DNA from: Lachnospiraceae bacterium
Lineage (GTDB): Bacteria; Bacillota; Clostridia; Lachnospirales; Lachnospiraceae
Length of the DNA: 10,628 nucleotides
Assembly (NCBI GenBank): GCA_017420605.1
Contig: JAFOIS010000113.1
Location: 1-10,628 of the forward strand
Direction: 5' to 3'
This document shows positions 1 through 7,859 of this stretch, piece by piece. The position numbers and the translations under genes were made by a program. The notes under the pieces were generated by a model. The model searched no databases, had not been told where the DNA came from, and saw only the letters and a program-made list of their open reading frames with translations. Position 1 is the first letter of the stretch. Each line of letters opens with the position of its first letter.

Positions 1-2
1 AC

Positions 3-2672
3 AACACGGAGAAAATCGCGGAACGCTGCAGCGTGGAGATCATTTTCCATGAGCGCAAGCTTCCGAAATTCGACGTGCCCGCGGGAAAAAGCGCCTTCGG
101 TTACCTTACGGAGCTCTGCGAAGCGGGGCTTGCGCAGCGTTATCCGGAGGTGACGGAGGAACTGAAAAGCCGCCTTTCCTACGAGCTCGAGACCATCCGC
201 GGGATGGGCTTCGTCGATTATTTCCTCATCGTCTGGGACTTCATCCGCTATGCCCGCGACCACGGCATTCCGGTCGGACCGGGCAGGGGCTCGGCGGCCG
301 GCTCGCTCGTTTCCTATACGCTCGGGATCACGCAGCTGGAACCGCTGCGCTATAACCTTCTCTTCGAGCGCTTCCTCAACCCGGAGCGCGTCACCATGCC
401 CGATATCGACATTGACTTCGAGCCGCAGCGGCGCGGAGAAGTGATCGATTACGTCGTCGAGAAATACGGACGCGACAAGGTCGTACAGATCGTGACCTTC
501 GGTACCCTGAAGGCGAAAAACGTGATCCGCGACGTCGGCCGCGTGATCGACATGCCCTACGGCGACGTGGACGTGATCGCGAAAATGATCCCGAACGAAC
601 TCGGCATCACGATCGACAAGGCCCTCGGGATGAACCCGGACCTTGCGAAAAACTACCGGGAAAATGAGAAAGTCCGCTACCTCATCGATATGGCGAAGCG
701 CCTCGAAGGGCTGCCGCGCCATACGTCGATGCATGCCGCGGGGGTACTGATCTGCGACAAGCCCGTCGAGGAATATGTGCCGCTCTACCGTACGCAGGAC
801 GGCATGATCACGACCCAGTACACGATGACGACGCTGGAAGAGCTCGGGCTTCTGAAAATGGATTTCCTGGGTCTTCGGAACCTCACCGTGCTCGAGGACG
901 CGCTCGCGCTCGTCAACGGCAGGCCGGAACGGAAGGGGAATCCGCTCGACATCACCGCCATCGATTACAACGACCCGAAGGTCCTTACCATGATCGGCAA
1001 GGGCGATACGGCGGGCGTTTTCCAGCTGGAGAGCGCGGGCATGACGAGCTTCATGAAGGAGCTCCAGCCGGAACGCTTTGAGGATATCATCGCGGGCATC
1101 GCGCTCTACCGCCCGGGCCCGATGGATTTCATTCCCAAATACATCAAGGGAAAAACGAATAAAGAGTCCGTCACTTACGACTGCCCCGAACTGGAACCGA
1201 TCCTGGAACCGACATACGGCTGTATCGTTTACCAGGAACAGGTCATGCAGATCGTCCAGGAACTCGGCGGCTACACGCTCGGCCGCGCGGATCTTGTGCG
1301 GCGCGCCATGTCGAAGAAAAAAGAATCCGTCATGGTGAAGGAGCGGCATAACTTCGTCTACGGCAATCCGGAGGAAGGCGTGCCGGGCTGCATCTCCCGC
1401 GGGATCCCCGAGGACGTCGCGAATAAGATCTACGACGAAATGATGGACTTCGCGAAATACGCGTTCAACAAGTCCCACGCCGCGGCGTACGCGGTGGTCG
1501 CCCTGCAGACCGCGTACCTGAAATACTATTATCCGGTCGAGTACATCGCGGCCCTCATTTCCAGCGTCGTCGACGTATCCGACAAATGCGCGGAGTATAT
1601 TCTCTACTGCCATGACCGGAACATAAAGATCCTGCCGCCGTCGGTCAACGACGGGGAAGGGCGCTTTACGGTCGAGAACGGCGCGATCCGCTACGGGCTT
1701 TACGCCATCAAGAACGTCGGCCGCACCGCGGCGGACGCCATCGCTGCGGAACGGCGCGCGGGCGGACCGTATCTTTCGCTCTATGATTTCCTGAAGCGCA
1801 GCGGCCCCGAGATCAACAAGCGGGCGGTCGAGAACCTCATCAAGGCAGGCGCGCTCGACGGTCTTGCGGGAAACCGGCATCAGAAGCTGATCGCCTTCCC
1901 GGTGATGATGGACCGGGCCGCGAAGGAACGGAAGGAATCCTTAAGCGGCCAGATGAGTTTCTTTGATTTTGCACCGGAAGAAGAAAAGGCGCGCTTTGAA
2001 ATGCAGCTGCCGGACGTCGAAGAGCTTAGCGGCAAGGATCTGCTCACCTTTGAGAAGGAAGTCCTCGGCATCTATCTGTCCGGCCATCCGCTCGAAGAGG
2101 ATGAAAAGCTCTGGCGGAAGAAGATCACGCATACGGCGGCGGAGTTCGCGCCGCCCGAAGAAGGAGCGTCATCGAACCTCATTCACGGCGAACGGTGTAT
2201 CGTCGGCGGGATCGTATCCGCGAAAACGATCAAATATACGAAGACCTCGCAGGTCATGGCCTTTATTACGCTCGAAGACCTGACGGGAAGCGTGGAGGTC
2301 CTCATTTTCCCGAAGACCTACGAAAAATGCTCCGCGATGATCGTCGAAGACGAAAAGCTGTTCGTCGAAGGCCGCATTTCCGTGGAAGAGGAAAAGGCGA
2401 GCAAGGTGATCGCGGACAATCTCATCCGCTTCTCCGACGTGCCGCGGTCGATCTGGATCGCGTTCCCGGACATCGAAGCGTTCCGCAGGGCGCGGGGAGA
2501 ACTCCTTTCCTTCGCGGAAAAGAACGAAGGGCAGGACCGGCTCCTCATTTATCTCCGGAAGGAGAAGCAGGCAAAACAGCTGTCGCTGGGCGGCGGCATC
2601 TGCGCGGATGCGGATACGCTGGCGCAGCTGCGGGAGATGTTCGGGAAAGCGAACGTGACGCTCGGGGTATAG
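3..2672 (+). CDS. dnaE: DNA polymerase III subunit alpha (5'-truncated by window edge)
   Basis: Catalytic alpha subunit of the C-family replicative DNA polymerase. The reading frame is open to the left edge and the first visible residues (NTEKIAERCSVE) already match the DnaE interior, so the GTG at 33 is an internal valine and not the start. About 889 residues are visible of a usual 1,100-1,200; the N-terminal PHP domain lies outside. Counting from the codon at 3, the catalytic aspartates of the palm are D134 and D136 (in PDIDIDFE) and D287 (in KMDFLGLRNLT), with spacing like E. coli D401/D403/D555. A helix-hairpin-helix region (IKNVG) sits near 555-615, a clamp-binding-like QMSFF near 650-654, and an OB fold near 730-805. 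Clostridia usually also carry PolC, so DnaE may not be the only replicative polymerase. The stop is TAG, and the next gene starts 13 nt later, probably in the same transcript. The family call is very secure. Confidence 0.97.
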   Translation, partial: NTEKIAERCSVEIIFHERKLPKFDVPAGKSAFGYLTELCEAGLAQRYPEVTEELKSRLSYELETIRGMGFVDYFLIVWDFIRYARDHGIPVGPGRGSAAGSLVSYTLGITQLEPLRYNLLFERFLNPERVTMPDIDIDFEPQRRGEVIDYVVEKYGRDKVVQIVTFGTLKAKNVIRDVGRVIDMPYGDVDVIAKMIPNELGITIDKALGMNPDLAKNYRENEKVRYLIDMAKRLEGLPRHTSMHAAGVLICDKPVEEYVPLYRTQDGMITTQYTMTTLEELGLLKMDFLGLRNLTVLEDALALVNGRPERKGNPLDITAIDYNDPKVLTMIGKGDTAGVFQLESAGMTSFMKELQPERFEDIIAGIALYRPGPMDFIPKYIKGKTNKESVTYDCPELEPILEPTYGCIVYQEQVMQIVQELGGYTLGRADLVRRAMSKKKESVMVKERHNFVYGNPEEGVPGCISRGIPEDVANKIYDEMMDFAKYAFNKSHAAAYAVVALQTAYLKYYYPVEYIAALISSVVDVSDKCAEYILYCHDRNIKILPPSVNDGEGRFTVENGAIRYGLYAIKNVGRTAADAIAAERRAGGPYLSLYDFLKRSGPEINKRAVENLIKAGALDGLAGNRHQKLIAFPVMMDRAAKERKESLSGQMSFFDFAPEEEKARFEMQLPDVEELSGKDLLTFEKEVLGIYLSGHPLEEDEKLWRKKITHTAAEFAPPEEGASSNLIHGERCIVGGIVSAKTIKYTKTSQVMAFITLEDLTGSVEVLIFPKTYEKCSAMIVEDEKLFVEGRISVEEEKASKVIADNLIRFSDVPRSIWIAFPDIEAFRRARGELLSFAEKNEGQDRLLIYLRKEKQAKQLSLGGGICADADTLAQLREMFGKANVTLGV

Positions 2673-2685
2673 GACAGGACCGGCA

Positions 2686-3528
2686 ATGATCGGAAAAGAG
2701 AATCCAAAACTGAAAAGAGTGCGCAGCCTCCTCCGCAGCACCGAAGAGCGGCGGGAGAGCGGGCAGTTTGTCATCGAAGGGAAAAAACTCTTTACGGAGA
2801 CCCCGCGGGAACTCATTTCCGAAGTCTATCTGGCCGCGCGGTTCGAGAAGGAAGAGGCGGCGTTCCTTGCGGAAATGAGGCTGTATCCCGCGGAAAAGTA
2901 TCCCGGGGAACGCGAAAAGAGCAGCGTACAGAAAGACGGCGGCCTTTTCTACGAAGTCGTCGAAGACGGGCGGTTCGATACGCTCTGCGATACCAGGACG
3001 CCGCAGGGGATCCTCGCCGTCGTCCGGATGCCGGCGTTCTCCCTTGATGAGATCCTCTCAAAGGAGAACCCGCTCCTTGTGCTGCTCGAAGAAGTGCAGG
3101 ATCCGGGCAACGTGGGCACGATCCTCCGGACGGCCGAGGCGGCCGGCGCCGACGCGGTCTTCCTTACGGCGGGCTGCGCGGATCTCTACGCGCCGAAATG
3201 CGTCCGCGGCACGATGGGGTCTCTTTACCGGATGCCGCATTTTGCAGCGGGAGAGACTGCGGTGTGGCAGGCCGCATTTTCAGAAAAAGGCATCGGGATC
3301 TACGCGGCGCACCTTGCGGGGAGCGTCCGCTACGATACGCCGGACTACCGGAAGGGAACGGTATTCCTGATCGGAAACGAAGGCCGCGGCCTCAGCGATG
3401 CGGCCGCGCAGGCGGCGGATACGCGCGTCCGGATCCCGATGGCGGGATCCCTCAATTCCCTCAACGCCGCCATGTCCTGCGGGATCCTCCTCTATGAGGC
3501 CGCAAGGCAGAGAGGGTTTAAGGTATAA
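2686..3528 (+). CDS. SpoU/TrmH-family RNA 2'-O-ribose methyltransferase
   Basis: A 280-residue SPOUT-class methyltransferase that should move a methyl group from S-adenosylmethionine to a ribose 2'-OH in rRNA or tRNA. The N-terminal ~110 residues resemble the small substrate-binding domain (ENPKLKRVRSLL, then FVIEGKKLF). The knotted catalytic domain carries all three family motifs: motif 1 near N142 (NVGTILRTAEAAG), motif 2 near 228-236 (LIGNEGRGL) and motif 3 near 250-268 (IPMAGSLNSLNAAMSCG). The ATG at 2686 follows a purine-rich AGGACAGGA (2671-2679) with 6 nt spacing, and the dnaE stop is 13 nt upstream. The domain order fits 23S rRNA methyltransferases of the RlmB/YsgA kind, but the target nucleotide cannot be read from sequence, so no symbol is given. 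The stop codon overlaps a TATAAT that may serve argF. Confidence 0.9.
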   Translation: MIGKENPKLKRVRSLLRSTEERRESGQFVIEGKKLFTETPRELISEVYLAARFEKEEAAFLAEMRLYPAEKYPGEREKSSVQKDGGLFYEVVEDGRFDTLCDTRTPQGILAVVRMPAFSLDEILSKENPLLVLLEEVQDPGNVGTILRTAEAAGADAVFLTAGCADLYAPKCVRGTMGSLYRMPHFAAGETAVWQAAFSEKGIGIYAAHLAGSVRYDTPDYRKGTVFLIGNEGRGLSDAAAQAADTRVRIPMAGSLNSLNAAMSCGILLYEAARQRGFKV

Positions 3529-3529
3529 T
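3524..3529 (+). promoter_or_regulatory. Possible -10 element for argF
   Basis: A perfect TATAAT overlaps the stop codon of the upstream methyltransferase gene, 58 nt before the argF start. No convincing -35 is seen 16-18 bp upstream (the region is CCGCAAGG) and there is no TG for an extended -10, so it may need an activator or be chance. The A+T island stands out in a GC-rich setting. Confidence 0.3.
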
Positions 3530-3531
3530 CA

Positions 3532-3544
3532 CGGGCACGGCCCG
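3532..3544 (+). other. Small GC hairpin in the gap before argF
   Basis: CGGGC-ACG-GCCCG forms a 5-bp GC stem with a 3-nt loop just after the methyltransferase stop. No T-run follows, so it is not a convincing Rho-independent terminator. If the TATAAT at 3524 is used, the transcript would start within it. Confidence 0.3.
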
Positions 3545-3548
3545 CCAA

Positions 3549-3566
3549 GATAAAGATCATGTTATC
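3549..3566. promoter_or_regulatory. Inverted repeat upstream of argF, candidate operator
   Basis: GATAA and TTATC form a 5-bp inverted repeat with an 8-nt spacer, 18 bp in all, lying between the possible -10 and the argF ribosome binding site. The length is that of an ArgR/AhrC box, but the sequence does not match the usual ARG-box core (TGAAT...ATTCA) well, so arginine control is only a suggestion. Confidence 0.25.
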
Positions 3567-3586
3567 CGGAAAGATGGAGGTACATC

Positions 3587-4588
3587 ATGGAAACGGGACT
3601 CAATATCAAAGGAAAAAGCTTTCTGACACTGAAAGACCTGTCGCCGGAAGAGATCGGCCTTCTGCTGTTTCTCGCCGCACGCCTCAAGGATAAAAAGAAG
3701 AGGGGCATCGCCGGCACGACGCTTTCCAGAAAGAACATCGCGCTGATCTTCGAGAAACCGTCGACAAGGACCCGCTGCGCCTTTTCCGTGGCGGCCGTCG
3801 ATGAAGGCGCGATCCCGCATTATCTCGGCATGAACGAGATCCAGCTCGGATCGAAGGAAAGCCTTGCGGATACCGCGAGGGTCCTCGGCCGCATGTTCGA
3901 CGGCATCGCGTTCCGCGGCTATAAGCAGAGCACGGTCGAAACGCTGGCGGCGCTGAGCGGCGTACCGGTATGGAACGGCCTTACCGATACCTATCATCCG
4001 ACCCAGATCCTCGCGGATTTCCTGACCATCCAGGAGAAATGCGGCGGCCTGACCGGCCGGAAGCTCGCCTTCCTCGGCGACGGCCGCAACAACATGGCCA
4101 ATTCCCTGCTCATCGGCTGCGCGAAGATGGGCGTTGATTTTACGATCGTATCCCCGGAGTGCCTCCGTCCGGAAGAGAGCCTTATCGAAGACTGCCGCGC
4201 GTACGCGGCGGAATCCGGTGCGGCGATCGAATTCTCCGAGGACCTCGACGCGGTGTACGGCGCGGACGTCATCTACACGGACGTCTGGGCGTCGATGGGC
4301 GAAGAAGCGGCGGCCGCCGAGCGCGAAGCGCTGCTTTCCCCGTATCAGGTCAATGCGGAACTGATGCGCCGGACCGGAAAGGACGAGACCATTTTCCTGC
4401 ACTGCCTGCCGGCGATCAAGGGCAAGGAAGTGACGGAAGAGGTCTTTGAAGGCCCGCATTCCTTCGTCTTCGACGAGGCCGAGAACCGCCTGCATACGAT
4501 CAAGGCTGTCATGGTGGCAACGCTCGGGGAAGAACAGCTGATGCCCGAAGAGATCACCCGGCAGCGTCCGCATCTGGAGTTCCTTTGA
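3587..4588 (+). CDS. argF: Ornithine carbamoyltransferase
   Basis: Cytosolic enzyme of arginine synthesis that joins carbamoyl phosphate and ornithine to give citrulline. The 333-residue length is typical. Family signatures are complete: carbamoyl-phosphate loop S59-T-R-T-R63 within [16 protein letters not shown] in [12 protein letters not shown], the ornithine-loop DVWASMGEE, and H272-C273-L-P-A with the reactive cysteine. The start is well supported by GGAGG at 3576-3580, 6 nt before ATG. The last bases overlap the birA TTG start, so the two are probably translationally coupled. No other arginine gene and no arcA or arcC is in view, so the anabolic role is assumed; a catabolic arcB role cannot be excluded from sequence alone. 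The upstream gap holds a TATAAT and an inverted repeat that may let argF be controlled apart from dnaE. Confidence 0.95.
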   Translation: METGLNIKGKSFLTLKDLSPEEIGLLLFLAARLKDKKKRGIAGTTLSRKNIALIFEKPSTRTRCAFSVAAVDEGAIPHYLGMNEIQLGSKESLADTARVLGRMFDGIAFRGYKQSTVETLAALSGVPVWNGLTDTYHPTQILADFLTIQEKCGGLTGRKLAFLGDGRNNMANSLLIGCAKMGVDFTIVSPECLRPEESLIEDCRAYAAESGAAIEFSEDLDAVYGADVIYTDVWASMGEEAAAAEREALLSPYQVNAELMRRTGKDETIFLHCLPAIKGKEVTEEVFEGPHSFVFDEAENRLHTIKAVMVATLGEEQLMPEEITRQRPHLEFL

Positions 4589-5400
4589 TCGACAGGCTCT
4601 TCCGGGAAGCGCCCGGGACCGCTCCTTTAGAGGAGGCGGAACACTTCTTCCGCAAAGAGTATCTTCCGGAAGCGACTTCGACCAACGATCTCTTGAAGGC
4701 GCGCGCCGCGGAGACGGCGGATGAAAACATCCTTCTCCGCACGGGCTTTCAGAGCGCAGGCCGCGGCCGCATGGGCCGGGTCTGGATCATGCCGCCCGGC
4801 GCGCAGTTGGCGATGTCGTTCCTTCTGCGCCCGCGCCTTGCGCCGGATCAGCTCCCGGCGCTGACGCTCGCTTTCGGTCTTGCCGCGGCGGAGGCGCTCT
4901 GGGCTCTTTCCGGGGCCGATATCCGGATCAAGTGGCCGAACGACCTCCTTGCCGGCGGCAGGAAGCTCGCCGGGATCCTCCTCGAATATGTGCCGTCGGA
5001 AAAGGATGGTGTGCCGGACGCGGTCGTGGCCGGCATCGGCGTCAACATAGAAAAGAGCGCGTATCCGGAAGAGATCAAAGACCGTGCCGTTTCGCTGGAG
5101 GAGTGCGCCGGGCGCGTGTTTGACCCGGCGGATCTGGCGGACCGGATCGCGTCGCGGTTCGCGCTGCGGTATCAGACCTTCCTTACGGAAGGCTTCGCGC
5201 CTATGAAGGACGCGTACAACGCCCTGCTTGCCGGCACCGGCGCATCGGTGGAGGTTTCGGAAGCGGACGGCTCCGTGCGGAAAGTGCGTGAAATAGGAGC
5301 GGATGAGCAGGGGCGCCTTCGTGTCCTTACGGAAGAGGGCAGAGAGGAAGCGCTCTTCGGCGGGGAAATCTCCCTTCACGGCATCTACGGGAAAGAGTAG
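4585..5400 (+). CDS. birA: Biotin--[acetyl-CoA-carboxylase] ligase, monofunctional
   Basis: Activates biotin with ATP to biotinyl-5'-AMP and attaches it to a lysine of biotin-dependent carboxylases. The catalytic domain shows G59-R-G-R-M-G-R65-VW (adenylate loop), the K116-W-P-N-D motif with the conserved lysine, and AGILLEY then VAGIGVNI. A short SH3-like C-terminal domain follows (about 215-271). There is no N-terminal helix-turn-helix, so this is a group I ligase that should not repress biotin genes itself. The proposed start is TTG at 4585: it overlaps the argF stop (TTGA), has GGAG at 4576-4579 five nt upstream, and leaves about 25 residues before the conserved [10 protein letters not shown] segment. 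No biotin synthesis or carboxylase gene is adjacent. The 36-nt gap to coaX suggests the same transcript. Confidence 0.93.
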   Translation: MIDRLFREAPGTAPLEEAEHFFRKEYLPEATSTNDLLKARAAETADENILLRTGFQSAGRGRMGRVWIMPPGAQLAMSFLLRPRLAPDQLPALTLAFGLAAAEALWALSGADIRIKWPNDLLAGGRKLAGILLEYVPSEKDGVPDAVVAGIGVNIEKSAYPEEIKDRAVSLEECAGRVFDPADLADRIASRFALRYQTFLTEGFAPMKDAYNALLAGTGASVEVSEADGSVRKVREIGADEQGRLRVLTEEGREEALFGGEISLHGIYGKE

Positions 5401-5435
5401 AGCCGAAGGCTTTTAAGAAAGGATCACAGAAAGAA

Positions 5436-6209
5436 ATGCTGCTTGGAATCGACGTAGGGAATACCAATATCACGGTCGGCATCTTCGACGGGGGCAAGCT
5501 CCTCGGCACCTTCCGTCTCACGACGAAACAGACCTGCACCTCGGATGAGTACGGCATGTACATCAAGACGTTGATGCGCGAGAGATTCGATTCTCCGATC
5601 GAGATCGACGGCTGCATCATCAGTTCGGTCGTGCCGAACCTCATGCATTCCCTGACTTCCGCGATCATCAAATATTTCGATATCCGGCCGATCATCGTGG
5701 GCCCGGGGCTCAAGACCGGGATCCGCATCAACATCGACAATCCGAAGGAAGTCGGCGCGGACAAGATCGTGGACGCCGTGGCGGCGCACGAGATCTACGG
5801 CGGCAACTGCATCGTGATCGATTTCGGGACCGCGACGACCTTTGACCTTCTGGCCGCGGACGGCACCTATCATTCCGGCGTCATCGCCCCGGGCATCCAG
5901 ATCTCGGCGCGGGCGCTCTCGGAAAAAGCCGCGAAGCTCCCGGAGATCGAGCTGCGCATGCCGAAGACCATCATTTCCAAAAATACCGTCGAAGCCATGC
6001 AGGCCGGCGTCCTTTACGGCTACATCGGCGCCTGCCGCCATATCATCGGGAAGCTGAAGGAAGAATCCGGCATGAAGAACGTCCTGGTCATCGCGACGGG
6101 CGGCCTCGGAAAGATCATTGCCGACGAGCTCCCCGAGATCGACATCTACGACAACGCCCTGATCCTGAAGGGACTTGCCATTCTGTATGAGAAAAATCGC
6201 GGGAATTGA
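5436..6209 (+). CDS. coaX: Type III pantothenate kinase
   Basis: Catalyses the first step of coenzyme A synthesis, ATP-dependent phosphorylation of pantothenate, using the CoaX (BAF/ASKHA) fold. The 257 residues begin with the phosphate loop MLLGIDVGNTN (D6, N9, T10). Further motifs are GPGLKTG, VGADKIVDAVAA with the conserved catalytic aspartate D109, DFGTATTFD, and SGVIAPGIQISARAL. Type III enzymes are insensitive to CoA feedback and need a monovalent cation; this is family knowledge, not visible here. The start ATG has only a distant AGAAAGGA at 5416-5422, 13 nt away, so initiation may be modest. Next to birA it forms a small cofactor pair, a grouping common in Clostridia. The end overlaps the dusB start. 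Confidence 0.95.
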   Translation: MLLGIDVGNTNITVGIFDGGKLLGTFRLTTKQTCTSDEYGMYIKTLMRERFDSPIEIDGCIISSVVPNLMHSLTSAIIKYFDIRPIIVGPGLKTGIRINIDNPKEVGADKIVDAVAAHEIYGGNCIVIDFGTATTFDLLAADGTYHSGVIAPGIQISARALSEKAAKLPEIELRMPKTIISKNTVEAMQAGVLYGYIGACRHIIGKLKEESGMKNVLVIATGGLGKIIADELPEIDIYDNALILKGLAILYEKNRGN

Positions 6210-7170
6210 CGGTCCTCTGATCCTCGGCCCGATGGCGGGCGTGACGGACCGGCCGATGCGCGTGCTTTCGCACGAAGCGGGAGCCGGTCTTGTTTCCATG
6301 GAAATGATCAGCGCGAACGCCCTGAAACACGGCAATAAAAAGACCGCGGAAATGATCCGCATCGATCCCCGTGAGCATCCGGTCTCGCTCCAGATCTTCG
6401 GGCCGGATCCGGAGACCATGGCCTATGCCGCGGAAATGATCGAGCCGTATCCCTTCGACGTTCTGGATATCAACATGGGCTGTCCCATGCCGAAGATCGT
6501 AAATAACGGGGAAGGGTGCGCGCTGATGAAGAATCCCGCCCTGGCAGGGCGGATCGTCGGAGCGGTAAGGCGTGTTACGAAAAAGCCGCTTACGGTCAAG
6601 ATCCGGGCAGGCTGGTCAAAGGAGGCGGTCAATGCGCCGGAAGTCGCGAAAGCCGTCGAGGCGGCCGGCGCGGACGCCGTCGCCGTACACGGAAGGACGC
6701 GGGAACAGTATTACGCCGGAGATGCGGACTGGAGCGTCATCCGCGAAGTGGCGGAAGCGGTGCGCATTCCCGTGATCGGCAACGGCGACGTCTCTTCCGG
6801 GAGCGATGCCGTGCGGATGCTTAAGGAGACCGGCTGCGATTACGTCATGATCGCGCGCGCAGCGCGCGGGAACCCCTGGATCTTTACGGAGTGCGCGGAC
6901 GCTCTCCGGGCCTGGCAGGCGGGGGAGGAGCTTCCGCCGGACGGCCTTTCCGGACGGCTTCCCGCAGCGGAACTTTGTGATATGATCCTCCGCCACGTGG
7001 AAATGGCGGCGGAAGACTTCGGCGAGAAGCTGGCGATGCTCCGCATGCGCAAGCACGTTTCCTGGTATCTCGCCGGACGGCGCGGCGCCGCGAAGTGGCG
7101 GGCCGCGGCGAACAGCATTTCCACGATGGAGGAGCTCCGGTCGCTCCTTCTGTCGTGGGCGGAAGGGTGA
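6187..7170 (+). CDS. dusB: tRNA-dihydrouridine synthase
   Basis: FMN-dependent TIM-barrel enzyme that reduces specific uridines in tRNA to dihydrouridine, using NADPH. Visible in order: LGPMAGVTDRPMR (FMN phosphate side), PVSLQIFG, VLDINMGCPMPKI with the catalytic cysteine C99, GEGCALMKNP, VKIRAGW, AVHGRTREQYYAGDADW, PVIGNGDV and MIARAARGNPWIF. The C-terminal helical domain carries RMRKHVSWY. The ATG at 6187 is chosen over an in-frame TTG at 6175 because it places MRKIAGIDGPLILGPMAGVTD as in other Dus proteins; AAGGGA at 6168-6173 is 13 nt before ATG but only 1 nt before TTG. This start lies inside coaX, giving a 23-nt overlap and likely coupling. Length 327 residues fits. Which uridine it modifies cannot be told, so the 'B' assignment is by similarity of motifs and context. 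Confidence 0.92.
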   Translation: MRKIAGIDGPLILGPMAGVTDRPMRVLSHEAGAGLVSMEMISANALKHGNKKTAEMIRIDPREHPVSLQIFGPDPETMAYAAEMIEPYPFDVLDINMGCPMPKIVNNGEGCALMKNPALAGRIVGAVRRVTKKPLTVKIRAGWSKEAVNAPEVAKAVEAAGADAVAVHGRTREQYYAGDADWSVIREVAEAVRIPVIGNGDVSSGSDAVRMLKETGCDYVMIARAARGNPWIFTECADALRAWQAGEELPPDGLSGRLPAAELCDMILRHVEMAAEDFGEKLAMLRMRKHVSWYLAGRRGAAKWRAAANSISTMEELRSLLLSWAEG

Positions 7171-7177
7171 GAAAGGC

Positions 7178-7777
7178 ATGGAAGCACAGACATTTTTCGA
7201 TATCCTGGCACGGGCCGCGAAGCTCAAGACGACCCTGCGGCACTGCTGGTTCGAAGACAGACGGCAGGAGAGCGTGGCGGATCACAGCTGGCGGCTGGCG
7301 CTGATGGCATTGCTTCTGTCCGGCGAGGAGGCCTTCCGGGATGCGGATATGGACAAAGTCATCCGGATGTGCCTCATCCACGACCTCGGCGAGGCCTTCA
7401 CCGGCGATATCCCCACCTTCCTCAAAACGGAATCGCAGACGGTAACGGAAGACGACTGCTACGCCGCATGGCTTACGACTTTTCCGGAGCCGCAGCGCAC
7501 GGAGTGGAAAGCGCTCCTTGCGGAAATGAACGCCCTTAAGACGAAGGAGGCGCAGATCTATAAGGCGCTCGACAAGCTGGAGGCGCTGATCTCGCACAAC
7601 GAAGCCGACATCTCTACCTGGCTTCCGCTGGAGTACGGTCTGCAGCTGACGTACGGGCAGGAAAACATGAAATGCTCGCCGTATTTCATGGAACTCCGGA
7701 AAGCCGTGGATGCCTGGTCATGCAGGAAAGCCGGGATGCAGGCGCCGGAAGGCGGCGGGAATGAGGCAGAAACGTAA
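7178..7777 (+). CDS. HD-domain protein, YfbR/HDDC2-like 5'-nucleotidase candidate
   Basis: A 199-residue metal-dependent HD-superfamily phosphohydrolase. The metal ligands are H36 (ESVADHSWR), H68-D69 (IHDLGEAFTGD) and D132 (KALDKLEAL); E72 and D77 match the acid and catalytic positions known from E. coli YfbR (H33, H68, D69, E72, D77, D137), which dephosphorylates deoxynucleoside 5'-monophosphates. The function is therefore likely hydrolysis of (deoxy)nucleotides, but this broad family has many substrates. The ATG at 7178 is 7 nt after the dusB stop; GGAAGGG at 7161-7167 gives a workable ribosome binding site. The last 15 residues are a Gly/Glu-rich tail with no recognisable role. It closes the argF-birA-coaX-dusB run, and no terminator follows it before the greA promoter. 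Confidence 0.8.
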   Translation: MEAQTFFDILARAAKLKTTLRHCWFEDRRQESVADHSWRLALMALLLSGEEAFRDADMDKVIRMCLIHDLGEAFTGDIPTFLKTESQTVTEDDCYAAWLTTFPEPQRTEWKALLAEMNALKTKEAQIYKALDKLEALISHNEADISTWLPLEYGLQLTYGQENMKCSPYFMELRKAVDAWSCRKAGMQAPEGGGNEAET

Positions 7778-7817
7778 CAATTACGAAACGAAGGCGGTCA
7801 CAGGCCTGAAACGTAAC
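7769..7817. repeat. Direct repeat and palindromes upstream of the greA promoter
   Basis: GAAACGTAAC occurs at 7769-7778 and again at 7808-7817, 39 bp apart (about four helical turns). Between them are CGTAA-CAA-TTACG (7773-7785) and the perfect 8-bp palindrome CAGGCCTG (7801-7808). The second copy ends 8 bp before the -35 hexamer, a position suited to a regulator. No known regulator site is recognised. The first copy overlaps the end of the HD gene. Confidence 0.35.
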
Positions 7818-7825
7818 GGAAACAG

Positions 7826-7853
7826 TTGACTTTTAAATAAGGAGTAGTATAAT
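7826..7853 (+). promoter_or_regulatory. Sigma-A-type promoter for greA
   Basis: TTGACT (7826-7831) and TATAAT (7848-7853) are separated by 16 bp, with an A+T-rich spacer in an otherwise GC-rich region. Transcription should start near 7860, giving a leader of about 97 nt before greA. This is the best promoter in the window. Confidence 0.75.
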
Positions 7854-7859
7854 CCATTT

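Noticed and set aside
33..35. GTG at 33 as the start of dnaE
   Set aside because: The frame stays open to the left edge and the preceding codons already encode conserved DnaE residues.
3557..4573. Long minus-strand open frame (about 338 codons) opposite argF
   Set aside because: It mirrors the codon pattern of argF in GC-rich DNA, shows no recognisable domain, and the plus-strand gene has full family motifs.
5399..5414. Hairpin AGAGCC-GAA-GGCTTT after birA as a terminator
   Set aside because: The stem is short, includes a G-T pair and uses up the T-run, leaving almost no U-tract; coaX is more likely co-transcribed.
5424..6419. Long minus-strand open frame opposite coaX and the start of dusB
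   Set aside because: It spans two clearly real genes, has no domain or ribosome binding site, and is explained by GC-rich third positions.
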